Notes under the pieces: model-generated
What the model was told of the DNA's origin: nothing
Database searches by the model: none
The model's input: only the letters and a program-made list of their open reading frames with translations
Shown here: positions 30,221-39,173 of the stretch, piece after piece
Layout of the letters: each line of letters starts with the position of its first letter
Numbering within the stretch: position 1 is the stretch's first letter
Program-made: the position numbers and the translations under genes
Source: Microbacterium endophyticum
GTDB lineage: Bacteria; Actinomycetota; Actinomycetes; Actinomycetales; Microbacteriaceae
Direction: 5' to 3'
Assembly: GCF_011047135.1 (NCBI RefSeq)
Contig: NZ_CP049255.1
Span: 620,001 to 684,000 of the forward strand
Length of the DNA: 64,000 bases

Positions 30221-31810
30221 GTGACGGACAGCTACGACCTCGCGACCACCGCCGGAAAAATCGCCGACCTGCGTGCGCGCTACCAGGAGGCCGTTGTCGA
30301 TGCCGAATCGACGGCCCACGACAAGCAGCACGCGAAAGGCAAGCTCACTGCGCGCGAGCGCATCGAACTACTCCTCGACCACGGCTCTTTCGTCGAGATG
30401 GATGAATACGTTCGCCATCGTACGACCGCGTTCGGCATGGACAAGGCACGTCCCTACGGTGATTCTGTCGTGACGGGAACCGGCACTATCCACGGGCGCA
30501 CAGTTGCTGTCTACTCTCAGGACTTCTCGACTTTCGGCGGCTCGCTCGGAGAAGTAGCCGGCGAAAAAATCATCAAAGTCATGGAGCTCGCGCTTCGAAG
30601 CGGTATCCCGTGCATCGGCATTCTCGACTCAGGTGGAGCACGTATCCAAGAGGGCGTCGTCGCCCTCGGCAAGTACGGCGAGATCTTCCGCCTCAACACA
30701 GCAGCTTCCGGCGTCATCCCCCAGATCTCGATCATCATGGGACCCGCGGCGGGCGGAGCGGTCTACTCTCCCGCTCTCACGGACTTCGTCATCATGGTTG
30801 ACAAGACCAGCCAGATGTTCGTGACCGGCCCCGACGTCATCAAAACCGTGACCGGCGAAGACGTCGGCATGGAAGAGCTCGGCGGTGCGTACACGCACAA
30901 CACCCGGTCGGGTGTCGCGCACTATCTCGCTGAAGACGAAGACGATGCTCTCGACTACGTGCGCACACTGCTCGGATATCTCCCCGACAACAACATGGCG
31001 GAGATTCCCGCATACGAGTCCGGCTTTGAGTTTGAAACCACAGACTCTGATCGATTCCTCAACACGGTGATTCCCGACTCGCCAAACCAGCCGTATGACA
31101 TCCACACCGTGATCGAGCACATCGTCGATTCCGGTGAATTCATCGAAGTGCAGCCGCTCTTTGCCCCGAACATCGTCATCGGTTTTGGTCGCATCGAAGG
31201 GCGAAGCGTCGGAATCATCGCCAACCAGCCCTCGCAGATGGCGGGAACTCTCAACATCGAGGCGGGCGAGAAAGCGAGCCGTTTCGTGCGGTTCTGTGAC
31301 GCTTTCTCCATTCCGATCGTCACCCTGGTTGACGTGCCGGGCTACCTGCCCGGCACGGACCAGGAGTGGACCGGCGTCATTCGCCGCGGAGCGAAGCTTC
31401 TTTACGCTTACGCCGAGGCGACTGTGCCCCTCGTTACCGTGATCCTGCGTAAGGCGTACGGTGGCGCGTACATCGTCATGGGCTCGAAGCAACTCGGGGC
31501 CGACATCAACCTGGCGTGGCCCACCGCCGAAATCGCGGTCATGGGCGGCCAGGGCGCCGTCAACATCCTGTACCGCAGCGAAATCAAGCGCGCCGAAGCC
31601 GCAGGTGAAGACGTCGCCGCCGTGCGGGCCAAACTCGCGAGCGAATACACGTACAACGTGGCATCCCCGTTCCTTGCCGCGGAGCGTGGCGAGCTCGACA
31701 GCATCATCGAGCCAGCGCAAACTCGCGTGTCGATCGCAAAGGCTCTGCGGGCTCTACGCGGCAAGCGCGCAAGCCTTCCCCCCAAGAAGCATGGAAACAT
31801 CCCGCTATGA
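30221..31810 (+). CDS. accD: Acyl-CoA carboxylase carboxyltransferase (beta) subunit
   Basis: The protein has 529 residues, PccB/AccD5-like. It moves the carboxyl group from biotin to acetyl- or propionyl-CoA. The crotonase-type core shows [23 protein letters not shown], and in the C-terminal half [14 protein letters not shown] and [14 protein letters not shown], the two glycine-rich oxyanion regions. I chose GTG 30221 because AGGGTGG sits 5 bases upstream; another GTG at 30212 adds three residues. The gene overlaps accE by 4 bp. The alpha subunit is encoded 5.5 kb away. Substrate preference cannot be read from the sequence. Confidence 0.96.
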   Translation: MTDSYDLATTAGKIADLRARYQEAVVDAESTAHDKQHAKGKLTARERIELLLDHGSFVEMDEYVRHRTTAFGMDKARPYGDSVVTGTGTIHGRTVAVYSQDFSTFGGSLGEVAGEKIIKVMELALRSGIPCIGILDSGGARIQEGVVALGKYGEIFRLNTAASGVIPQISIIMGPAAGGAVYSPALTDFVIMVDKTSQMFVTGPDVIKTVTGEDVGMEELGGAYTHNTRSGVAHYLAEDEDDALDYVRTLLGYLPDNNMAEIPAYESGFEFETTDSDRFLNTVIPDSPNQPYDIHTVIEHIVDSGEFIEVQPLFAPNIVIGFGRIEGRSVGIIANQPSQMAGTLNIEAGEKASRFVRFCDAFSIPIVTLVDVPGYLPGTDQEWTGVIRRGAKLLYAYAEATVPLVTVILRKAYGGAYIVMGSKQLGADINLAWPTAEIAVMGGQGAVNILYRSEIKRAEAAGEDVAAVRAKLASEYTYNVASPFLAAERGELDSIIEPAQTRVSIAKALRALRGKRASLPPKKHGNIPL

Positions 31811-32040
31811 CCGAAGCGGATGCCACAACACCCGGAGATTTCTCGCTCGAGGTACGTCGTGGCGACCCAACCGACGCCGAACTTGCGGCTGTCATGGCTG
31901 TCGTCAGTGAGGCCTATGCGGTCGAGGCCGATGAAGCGATCGCGGATGACGCGGCAGCGCGCTCAGCGTGGGAGATTTCCGCGAGAGCTCTGCGCGAACC
32001 GCTTCGCCGCGACGTGCGCTGGGGACGTTTCTCCGGCTGA
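31807..32040 (+). CDS. accE: Acyl-CoA carboxylase epsilon subunit
   Basis: This small acidic protein of 77 residues is the actinobacterial epsilon subunit that stabilises the AccA3-AccD complex. The core [20 protein letters not shown] matches the conserved RG(N/D)PTxEElAAl pattern, and the C-terminus WGRFSG resembles the WxxS/Rxxr ending. The ATG overlaps the accD stop (ATGA). A hairpin 27 bp downstream probably ends the transcript. Confidence 0.9.
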   Translation: MTEADATTPGDFSLEVRRGDPTDAELAAVMAVVSEAYAVEADEAIADDAAARSAWEISARALREPLRRDVRWGRFSG

Positions 32041-32067
32041 ACCCCGCGGCTGACGCGGAGAAATTCA

Positions 32068-32091
32068 AAGATGAGAAAAATCTCATCTTTG
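32068..32091. terminator. Terminator hairpin after accE
   Basis: AAAGATGAGA and TCTCATCTTT form a perfect 10-bp stem around a 4-base loop (AAAA). Read on the plus strand the right arm ends in TTT; on the minus strand the stem also ends in T-rich sequence, so it may act both ways. The 257-bp gap from accE to the convergent membrane-protein gene holds this and a second GC-rich hairpin (32246-32262). The 130 bp between them look lower in GC and contain no gene I recognise. Confidence 0.75.
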
Positions 32092-32245
32092 TCCCCCAAA
32101 GTACCTACAGACCAAACGTTGACAGCAACGGATACTGGAAGAGCTGGAACGCTTTCTTGCGTTCTCGTCGAGTTGCTCATCACAGGGTAGAGCCAACTTC
32201 GACGGCGTGGACGGTTTTCGGGTAACTGTCCACATGGCGAGGGGC

Positions 32246-32262
32246 GGGCGGCTTCGCCGCCC
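32246..32262. terminator. GC-rich hairpin at the end of the two-component operon
   Basis: GGGCGGC and GCCGCCC pair perfectly around a TTC loop, and flanking GGGG/CCTC bases extend the stem. It lies about 35 bp past the stop of the minus-strand membrane-protein gene. There is no T-run, so it is a candidate stem for RNA stability or for termination of the converging transcript. Confidence 0.5.
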
Positions 32263-32297
32263 CTCGCCCCTTCTTCCTCTCGCCAGGCCGAAGGGCG

Positions 32298-33320
32298 TTA
32301 CTCGCGGAAGTGCGGGATTTCCCGCCACAGTTCAACGGCATCCTCGTCGCCGGATCCCTGAGGCGCGGGCGCACGCCCCACGACAGTGACTGCGATCGTT
32401 TCGTCGGGCGAGGTGCGCACGTAGAGCCGGGGGGAAGTCGCGCCGCGCAGGATGTCGGCGAGCTCTGCGCGAATCGCGCCAAGCGCTTGATCATTCAGCC
32501 CGTCGAGTCCACCCTCGTCGAGCAGCATGACGTTCACTCCGCGCTTTCGCAGATCATCGACGGCATCTCGCACGCCGTTGTCAAGGAGGCGGGCAGCGCG
32601 AAGCTCATCTCGCAAGCGCCACTCGGCGAGCCTCGCCGCTGCCCGTTCTTCCGGAGTCAGTTCCCCGCTCGTGACGATGGTGCGGCTCAGAATCGGGCCC
32701 GCTTCAGCGAGGGCCCGACGAACGTGCATACGACGCTCCTGCGCTCGACCGGCGTGTGCGGCTTGCCACGCGGAAGCTGCTTGTTGAAGTTCAGCGAGCT
32801 TCTGCGCGTCGCGGCTCGCCCGAACCAGAAAGATCAGGGCGAGTTGGGCAACGGCGACCCAGACAATCGAGCCGATGAGGCCATAGACCAATGCCTCGAG
32901 CGGTCCGAGCCAAAACATGTAGGACCCGCCCATGAGCACCATGCCGGTCCAGGCCAAAATCCATCGTCCACGCACCATCAGAATTGTCATAAGGGCACCG
33001 ATGCCGCCGATTGCCCACGTTACGTACGGCTCGTAGTGCCCTGATACCGGAGTCGCGAACATCAAAGCGTTCGGCACAGCCACTGCGACGATCATGGCGA
33101 GCACAGCTGCCCAGATAGGTACGTCCCTGGCGGCGGCGCTCTCCCGCTCGGAGCGCGCTCCCCAGAAGATCCACAACCACGTAGTCGTGACGTAAAGGAT
33201 GATGGACGCAATGATCAACGGCGGAGAAGTAACGCCTCCCGTCCACCACAGGCCACGTGCCGCCAAGTACGCCGTGAAGGCCACCCCGATGACGGTCAGG
33301 ATCAACCGAACGCTTACCAC
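32298..33320 (-). CDS. Hypothetical membrane protein cotranscribed with a two-component system
   Basis: The protein has about 340 residues. Residues 1-155 carry about five hydrophobic helices. A charged, possibly coiled-coil stretch follows (SRDAQKLAELQQAASAW), and the C-terminal 150 residues are soluble with no motif I recognise. There is a His-containing RRMHVRRALAEAGP but no kinase ATP-binding blocks. It follows the histidine kinase gene, overlapping it by 7 bp if the start is GTG 33320 (AGGGTGG upstream), or by 25 bp if ATG 33338. A kinase-associated membrane sensor or accessory protein is possible (inference). Confidence 0.7.
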   Translation of the reverse strand: MVSVRLILTVIGVAFTAYLAARGLWWTGGVTSPPLIIASIILYVTTTWLWIFWGARSERESAAARDVPIWAAVLAMIVAVAVPNALMFATPVSGHYEPYVTWAIGGIGALMTILMVRGRWILAWTGMVLMGGSYMFWLGPLEALVYGLIGSIVWVAVAQLALIFLVRASRDAQKLAELQQAASAWQAAHAGRAQERRMHVRRALAEAGPILSRTIVTSGELTPEERAAARLAEWRLRDELRAARLLDNGVRDAVDDLRKRGVNVMLLDEGGLDGLNDQALGAIRAELADILRGATSPRLYVRTSPDETIAVTVVGRAPAPQGSGDEDAVELWREIPHFRE

Positions 33321-34564
33321 CGGTCGCCACCCTGCCATTCGATCGCGATAACGGTACCGTCGGCGTTCGACTGAATGTCAGCGTGCCCGCCGATCGACGA
33401 AACCCTCGCGATGATCGAGCCTCGCACTCCGAGCCGATCGCCAGGAACCTTCGCAACGTCGAAACCCGGCCCCGCATCGGTAATGAGGATAGAGACGCCG
33501 GTCGGGTCTTCCCGCCCTCGAACTGACACGCTCAGCCCCGCACCACCCGCATGCTGGACCGCGTTTGCGACGGCCTGAATGGCCGCGAGAGTTAGAACGC
33601 GCGCCACGCGGCCGGTCACCGCGATATCGGTATCTCCCTCGCGCTCTACCGGGATGCCAATGCCAAATTCTTGAGCGGCACCTTCGATCTCAGCTGCGAT
33701 ACCGCCTACTGTCGTGTTTTCATCATGACTGTCCGCATCATCCGAATCCGCGTGCGCCAGCCCCGACATCGCTTCACGCGCCATCGTGACAGCGAGTGTG
33801 CGTTCTCTGGGCGTGTCAGCACGTTCGGCGGCCAATAGCGCGCCCAACACGCTGTCGTGCATGAGCGCTGCCACGGCTACCCGCTCGTTTTCCGCAGCGT
33901 CCACTGCCGCAGCCTCCGCATACGACCGAACCGCGTCGGTGCGTACGGCATCGACGTTCGAGGCGGCAGAACGAATCGCCCATGCCATGGCGACCAGCGC
34001 GCCTCCGAGCAGGAGAGCGAACGAGACTTCGAAACCGACCGGCAGCCAAGCCTCAGGTGCGAATCCTGCGATGATCATGCGAGCTGCACCATAGATGATC
34101 GGAGCGGCAATCGCCCATACGAACTGCAATGACAGTCGGAAGGCAACGACGGCAGCAGCAACAGAGATGTCAACGAGATAGAACTGCCAGAGCGACTCAG
34201 CACTCGGCAAGACCGGTTCTGTGTATGAGAGCGGCCAGAACATGAGTCCCACGAGATATGTGACGGCGAAGATTGCAGCGAGCGGGCGCGCCAGCACGTT
34301 GACGAGGCATCCGATGATCATGGCGAGTAGTGTCACGAATCCGGCGACACTAATCACAATGGCGATCGACGGCACCGGTGCAATGAACGAAATCGCAGCG
34401 CCGAACGCTTGCGCGCCGTGAACGATGCACGTGGCACCGATCAAAAACGCGATCATTCGGTCGACGCGTGTGCGTGAGAATGATCCGATACCGGGCGCGT
34501 TTGATTTTCCGCTCGGAATGTAACGCCACGCCTCCGCGAGCACAGCCTGGTCGCGATCATTCAT
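33314..34564 (-). CDS. Sensor histidine kinase, NarL-partner (HisKA_3-like) type
   Basis: The protein has about 416 residues. Six or more helices fill residues 30-220 with almost no extracellular loop, so it may sense the membrane or an internal signal. A degenerate dimerisation segment has ALMHDSVLGALL, where the His is the probable phosphate acceptor, though the flanking ER/L pattern of HisKA_3 is weak. The HATPase domain has QAVANAVQHAG (N box) and ITDAGPGFDVAKVPGDRLGVRGSI. The start at ATG 34564 overlaps the response-regulator stop by 8 bp. The signal is unknown. Confidence 0.88.
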   Translation of the reverse strand: MNDRDQAVLAEAWRYIPSGKSNAPGIGSFSRTRVDRMIAFLIGATCIVHGAQAFGAAISFIAPVPSIAIVISVAGFVTLLAMIIGCLVNVLARPLAAIFAVTYLVGLMFWPLSYTEPVLPSAESLWQFYLVDISVAAAVVAFRLSLQFVWAIAAPIIYGAARMIIAGFAPEAWLPVGFEVSFALLLGGALVAMAWAIRSAASNVDAVRTDAVRSYAEAAAVDAAENERVAVAALMHDSVLGALLAAERADTPRERTLAVTMAREAMSGLAHADSDDADSHDENTTVGGIAAEIEGAAQEFGIGIPVEREGDTDIAVTGRVARVLTLAAIQAVANAVQHAGGAGLSVSVRGREDPTGVSILITDAGPGFDVAKVPGDRLGVRGSIIARVSSIGGHADIQSNADGTVIAIEWQGGDRW

Positions 34565-35222
34565 CGCGCGGTGCCCCGTCGGTCTCCTGCAGCAGACCAT
34601 CTTCCATCGCGCGTCGTCGCAGATCGATTTTGGTCGGCGCGGGACGCCCGACCTCGACGTACTTCACACGTACGCGCGTGATGTTCTCTTTTGCCGTCGA
34701 ATAGGCAATTCCCAGCCGGTCAGCCACTGCTTTGAGAGGCAAACCCGCCGCATACAGGCGGAGTACATCGCGCTCTCGCGCCGACAGCTGGGCGTCCGCG
34801 AACGCTCTGTCGCCCTCGACGGCGCTCGCCCACTCGACGTTGTCGAGCGGTTGGCCGCGGCCCACGATGCCGATCGCTGCAACAACGTCGTCGATCGGTG
34901 CCGCTTTGCTCACGATCCCGGCGGCTCCGGCGGCTAGTGCTTCTCGCACAGAATGCGGCCGATCGGCGACGCTATGGATGATGATGCTTGATCCTGCGGC
35001 CGTGAGATCAGAGACATTTCCGGTGACGGTCGTACCGTCGCCGAGAGTGAGATCCAGAACGATGACGTCTGCGGGAGACTCTTCATTCTCGCGAAGCCAC
35101 GAGAGATACCCCGCCACACTGCTGCCCGAAAAAACCACAGTGCTCAGCCCCGAACGCGCAGTTGCGGCTTCTAAACCGAGGCGGACCGACTCGTGGTCGT
35201 CGATGAGAGCGACACGTGTCAT
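34557..35222 (-). CDS. NarL/FixJ family response regulator
   Basis: The protein has 221 residues. The receiver domain (1-125) has the acidic pair ALIDDHES, the phospho-acceptor Asp in VIVLDLTLGDG and the Lys in GIVSKAAP. The C-terminal LuxR-type HTH begins LSARERDVLRLYAAGLPLKA and includes ADRLGIAYSTAKENITRVRVKY, where LuxR members usually have STVK.H. It heads a three-gene unit with the kinase and a membrane protein. Its targets are not apparent; autoregulation is possible. Confidence 0.93.
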   Translation of the reverse strand: MTRVALIDDHESVRLGLEAATARSGLSTVVFSGSSVAGYLSWLRENEESPADVIVLDLTLGDGTTVTGNVSDLTAAGSSIIIHSVADRPHSVREALAAGAAGIVSKAAPIDDVVAAIGIVGRGQPLDNVEWASAVEGDRAFADAQLSARERDVLRLYAAGLPLKAVADRLGIAYSTAKENITRVRVKYVEVGRPAPTKIDLRRRAMEDGLLQETDGAPRDE

Positions 35223-35245
35223 ATGGTCATGCTAGCCGGTCGCTG

Positions 35246-36565
35246 TTATCTCGAAAGCGTGACCACCGTCTCGATGTGGTGCGAGTGCGGAAAGAGGTCG
35301 ACTGCACGGATGCTCCGGGGTTCATAACCGGCAGCCCGGAAGGTCGAAATATCGCGCGCGAGCGCGACCGGATCGCATGCGACATAGACGATTCCGGCGG
35401 GTGCGGCAGACACTAGGGCGTCGACGACCTCGCGACCGGCGCCCGAGCGTGGCGGATCGAGCACAACGACTCCGCGGTTCACACGTTCCCGGTCACGATC
35501 CGTCGCGCGGGTGCTCCAGTTGTTCAACCAACGATCAACTCGAGCGGTCTCGGCCCGTGCGCCCAACCATTCCGCGAGGTTCTCGCTCGCGTTGTCTGTC
35601 GCGCGTGGGTCTGATTCCACCGACACAATTCGTCGTGCACCACGATCACCGAGGGCCGCTGCAAACAAGCCCACCCCACCGTAAAGATCAAGGTGCTGCG
35701 CTTCGGGATCGAGCCCACCCGGCGCGAGCGTGTCGATGGCATCACCGACGAGTCCGTCGAGTGCAGATGCCGCGAGGCGATGCACCTGCCAAAATCCACC
35801 GGCATCCACGAGAAATTCTCGGGCTCCGACGCGCTCTCGGATGACCTCACGGGCAGGGTCTTTAGCGACTGTCGGCCGGCGCTTCGCGTCATCGGCGCGC
35901 GCGATCACACGCACACGGTCGTCCGCCGGTTGCACGAGATCTAGACGTCCCGCTGTGCGACCCTCGAGCCGCTCCGCAGCGCGCTGCACCGCGGCCGTCG
36001 CGAGAGGCAGAGAATCGACCCTGATGACGCGATGGCTGCGTGCGGCGAATGGTCCGACACGGCCCTCTTCATCGACGTGAAGACTCACACGGGTGCGCCA
36101 TCCAGTGCCGTCAGCGGACTCGGATGCCACAACCTCACCATGAGCGTCACGCACGTCCGGTGCCGGCTGCAGGGTGGCTGCAGCGATCGCTTCCGCGTCC
36201 ATTCCGCCGAAGCGCGACAGGGCGTCGCGCAGCACGTGGAGTTTCAACTCGCGCTGGTGGGAGAGCTCGATGTGACCGAAGTCGGCGCCACCGGGGCGAT
36301 CTTCCGGAGCGACGTCGAGGTCGGCTGCGGTCCAGACATGCGGTTGACGGTGCGGTGAGGCATCTGTCACGGCCAATACCTCGCCCCGCCAGAATGAAGA
36401 CTTTCGGGTGTCGCTCAGACGCACGGTAACTGTTTCACCGGGTATCGCATCGGGAACGAAGATCACGCGCCCACCGCGCCCGTCTTCGGCGCCGATGCGT
36501 CCGACGAATACGCCGCCGTGGGCAACATCGGTCACTTTTAGTTCGATCGTCTCGCCGGTGTTCAT
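35246..36565 (-). CDS. Class I SAM-dependent RNA (uracil-5-)methyltransferase, TrmA/RumA family
   Basis: The protein has about 439 residues. The N-terminus is a TRAM RNA-binding domain (TIELKVTDVAHGGVFVGRI). The C-terminal Rossmann methyltransferase has LDLYGGVGLFAAAL (SAM motif I), VVLDPPRSGAGREVV (DPPR motif) and IVYVACDPVAL with the catalytic Cys. The cysteines for an iron-sulfur cluster seen in E. coli RlmD are missing, so it belongs to the cluster-free branch. Whether it modifies rRNA or tRNA is not clear. ATG 36565 follows GGAAAG. It is convergent to none and divergent from maf. Confidence 0.9.
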   Translation of the reverse strand: MNTGETIELKVTDVAHGGVFVGRIGAEDGRGGRVIFVPDAIPGETVTVRLSDTRKSSFWRGEVLAVTDASPHRQPHVWTAADLDVAPEDRPGGADFGHIELSHQRELKLHVLRDALSRFGGMDAEAIAAATLQPAPDVRDAHGEVVASESADGTGWRTRVSLHVDEEGRVGPFAARSHRVIRVDSLPLATAAVQRAAERLEGRTAGRLDLVQPADDRVRVIARADDAKRRPTVAKDPAREVIRERVGAREFLVDAGGFWQVHRLAASALDGLVGDAIDTLAPGGLDPEAQHLDLYGGVGLFAAALGDRGARRIVSVESDPRATDNASENLAEWLGARAETARVDRWLNNWSTRATDRDRERVNRGVVVLDPPRSGAGREVVDALVSAAPAGIVYVACDPVALARDISTFRAAGYEPRSIRAVDLFPHSHHIETVVTLSR

Positions 36566-36621
36566 GCTTTGAGCTTTCCACACCCAGAGCGGGGGTCGTC
36601 GTCACGCACTACCGTGGAATC

Positions 36622-37269
36622 GTGCGCCTGTTGCTTGCTTCTACTTCTCCCGCTCGTTTGATGCTGCTGAGGCAGGCCGGAATCGAGCCAGAGACATCGT
36701 CACCGGAAGTCGACGAAGAGGCTGTTATCGCGGCGGTGGAAGCCGCCGAAGAGCGAACTCTGGCGCCTGCTGAGCACGTCCTGTTGCTCGCGCGCCGAAA
36801 AGCCGCCGACGTCGTCGCTCGCGTGAGCGATTCCGACCCGGGCTTCGACGGGTTGATCGTCGGCGGCGATTCGATGTTCGAAATCAACGGTGAAGTACTG
36901 GGCAAGCCGCACTTGCCGGAGATTGCGACAGCACGTTGGCATCAGATGCGTGGCCAGACCGGCGTTCTGCATTCGGGTCACGCTGTAGTTCGGGTTGAGC
37001 CTGGGCACCCTCCGCGCGAAGCACACGCCGTTGCCGAAGCCGCGGTCACTTTCGCCGTTGACGTTACAGACTCCGAAATCGACGCGTACGTTGCAACGGG
37101 TGAACCACTTGCTGTCGCTGGTGCTTTTACTGTCGACAGCTTGGGCGGACCGTTCATTGACCGCGTTGAGGGCGACCCCTCTACTGTGGTCGGAATGTCA
37201 CTGTCGACGCTGCGAAGACTGTGCCGCGAGCTCGGCGCAGACTGGCCCTCGCTGTGGAATCGCATATAG
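36622..37269 (+). CDS. maf: Maf family nucleoside-triphosphate pyrophosphatase
   Basis: The protein has 215 residues and starts with GTG. The Maf signature LLLASTSPARLMLLRQAG opens the protein. EVDEEAV gives a conserved acidic site, LARRKAADV follows, and the catalytic region is IVGGDSMFEINGEVLGKP, with MRGQTGVLHSGH and later DSLGGPFIDRVEGDPSTVVG. Maf enzymes hydrolyse non-canonical nucleotides or dTTP/UTP. The gene sits 98 bp before accA3, as in mycobacteria. Confidence 0.94.
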   Translation: MRLLLASTSPARLMLLRQAGIEPETSSPEVDEEAVIAAVEAAEERTLAPAEHVLLLARRKAADVVARVSDSDPGFDGLIVGGDSMFEINGEVLGKPHLPEIATARWHQMRGQTGVLHSGHAVVRVEPGHPPREAHAVAEAAVTFAVDVTDSEIDAYVATGEPLAVAGAFTVDSLGGPFIDRVEGDPSTVVGMSLSTLRRLCRELGADWPSLWNRI

Positions 37270-37367
37270 AACTGCCCTGCACGTCGTAGGCTTCCGCACA
37301 CGTTCGGCTTGCTTTCTTGTGGGAGTCGGTCAAAAACGACCTCCTACACCTCGGTAGGCTGGCCATC

Positions 37368-39134
37368 ATGCCTCATATCGCCAAGGTCCTCATCGCAAAC
37401 CGCGGCGAGATCGCCGTCCGCGTCATTCGTGCCGCACGTGACTCCGGAAAGACATCAGTCGCCGTCTACGCAGATCAGGATCGCGACGCTCTGCACACGC
37501 GCCTCGCGGACGAGGCGTACGCACTCGACGGCGCCACCGGCGCTGATACCTACCTTTCTATCGAGAAGATCCTCTCGATAGCCCGCCGCTCAGGTGCCGA
37601 TGCGGTACATCCCGGATATGGCTTTCTTGCCGAGAATGCCGAATTTGCTCGCGCCGTGATCAGCGCAGGTCTCATCTGGATCGGACCATCCCCAGACGCA
37701 ATCGAGGCCCTCGGCGACAAAGTGACAGCACGCCACGTCGCGGAGAAGGTTGGAGCACCACTGGCCCCAGGCACCCCCGGCCCGGTAAACAGCGCCGAAG
37801 AGGTCGTCGCCTTTGCCGAAGAATTCGGGCTGCCAATTGCAATCAAAGCCGCCTACGGCGGCGGCGGCCGCGGCCTCAAGGTCGCTCGCACTCTCGAAGA
37901 AGTACCCGAGATGTTCGACTCAGCAACGCGCGAGGCCATCACCGCTTTCGGCCGCGGTGAGTGCTTCGTAGAGAAATATCTCGACCGACCGCGCCACGTC
38001 GAAACGCAGTGCCTCGCGGATGCCGCAGGCAATGTCGTCGTCGTCTCGACGCGCGATTGCTCGCTCCAACGCCGCCACCAAAAACTTGTCGAAGAGGCAC
38101 CTGCCCCGTTCCTCAGCGAGGAACAGAACACCACGCTTTACGAATCGTCAAAGGCGATTCTCCGCGAGGTCGGCTACGTCGGAGCAGGCACGTGCGAGTT
38201 CTTGATCGGGGCCGACGGCACGATTTCATTCCTCGAGGTCAACACGCGCCTGCAGGTTGAGCACCCCGTCTCGGAAGAGGTCACCGGCATTGACCTCGTT
38301 CGCGAGCAGTTCCGCCTTGCAGAAGGTGGCGTTCTCGAATACGCCGACCCAGAACCTACCGGCCACTCGATCGAGTTCCGCATCAACGGCGAAGACGCTG
38401 GTCGCGGATTTCTGCCCCAGCCGGGATCGATCCACGTTTTCAAAACATTCGGTGGCCCCGGCATCCGCCTCGATTCTGGCGTGACTGCCGGCGATATCGT
38501 TTCCGGCGCTTTCGATTCGCTTCTCGGCAAGATCATCGTGACAGGTCGCACTCGTGCCGAAGCGCTCGAACGCGCGCGCCGAGCCCTTGACGAGTTCGAA
38601 GTGTCCGGTATGCCGACGGTGCTTCCTTTCCACCGCAAGGTGGTGCGAGACCCAGCGTTCGTCGCAGAAGACGGCACCTTCGGTGTCTATACGCGGTGGA
38701 TCGAAACCGAGTTCGTCAACGACATTCCGGCGTGGGATGGCGAAATGTCCGACCCCGCACCTACCGAGGGACGCCACACGGTCGTCGTCGAGGTCGCGGG
38801 GAAGCGGCTCGAAGTGAGCCTTCCGGACCGCATCGTGAGCGCTCCAGCCACGAGTGGCCGGCCAGTAGTTGCCCCACCGGCGCGACGCTCACACGCGGCA
38901 AGTGCCTCGGCCGGAGCATCGGGCGACGTAGTTAAGGCTCCCATGCAAGCAACCATCGTGAAGCTCGCTGTTGAACACGGCCAGAGCGTCGTCAAGGGAG
39001 ATCTGGTGGTCGTTCTCGAGGCGATGAAGATGGAGCAGCCGATCCAAGCGCACAAGGACGGCGTCGTCGGCGCGATCGACGCGCAGCCCGGTACGACTGT
39101 GTCAGCGGGACACCAACTGCTCACGATCTCATAG
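37368..39134 (+). CDS. accA3: Acyl-CoA carboxylase alpha subunit (biotin carboxylase plus biotin carrier)
   Basis: The protein has about 588 residues. Residues 1-450 form the biotin carboxylase: [31 protein letters not shown], the ATP-grasp loop [13 protein letters not shown], and [17 protein letters not shown] Pro/Ala-rich linker (about 500-520) leads to the carrier domain, whose biotinyl lysine is in [11 protein letters not shown] near the C-terminus. BirA modifies this Lys and AccD/AccE complete the enzyme, which feeds malonyl- or methylmalonyl-CoA into lipid synthesis. ATG 37368 is the family start; the in-frame ATG 37317 would add an atypical 17 residues. Confidence 0.96.
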   Translation: MPHIAKVLIANRGEIAVRVIRAARDSGKTSVAVYADQDRDALHTRLADEAYALDGATGADTYLSIEKILSIARRSGADAVHPGYGFLAENAEFARAVISAGLIWIGPSPDAIEALGDKVTARHVAEKVGAPLAPGTPGPVNSAEEVVAFAEEFGLPIAIKAAYGGGGRGLKVARTLEEVPEMFDSATREAITAFGRGECFVEKYLDRPRHVETQCLADAAGNVVVVSTRDCSLQRRHQKLVEEAPAPFLSEEQNTTLYESSKAILREVGYVGAGTCEFLIGADGTISFLEVNTRLQVEHPVSEEVTGIDLVREQFRLAEGGVLEYADPEPTGHSIEFRINGEDAGRGFLPQPGSIHVFKTFGGPGIRLDSGVTAGDIVSGAFDSLLGKIIVTGRTRAEALERARRALDEFEVSGMPTVLPFHRKVVRDPAFVAEDGTFGVYTRWIETEFVNDIPAWDGEMSDPAPTEGRHTVVVEVAGKRLEVSLPDRIVSAPATSGRPVVAPPARRSHAASASAGASGDVVKAPMQATIVKLAVEHGQSVVKGDLVVVLEAMKMEQPIQAHKDGVVGAIDAQPGTTVSAGHQLLTIS

Positions 39135-39164
39135 TTCTGCGGCGGTTTCTCGGCCGCAGAACTA
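39132..39164. terminator. Bidirectional terminator between accA3 and lpdA
   Basis: TAGTTCTGCGGC and GCCGCAGAACTA form a perfect 12-bp stem with a 9-base loop. The first TAG is the accA3 stop codon, so the stem begins within the gene. The convergent lpdA gene stops 10 bases beyond it. It can end both transcripts. Confidence 0.85.
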
Positions 39165-39173
39165 TCCGAGTTG

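Noticed and set aside
30629..31720. 363-codon minus-strand frame opposite accD
   Set aside because: It is a mirror frame of accD; the composition is typical of antisense shadows, and the start has no supporting signals.
32092..32240. Possible gene or transposase remnant after accE
   Set aside because: Short frames on either strand encode nothing recognisable, and no terminal repeats are seen. It is treated as intergenic.
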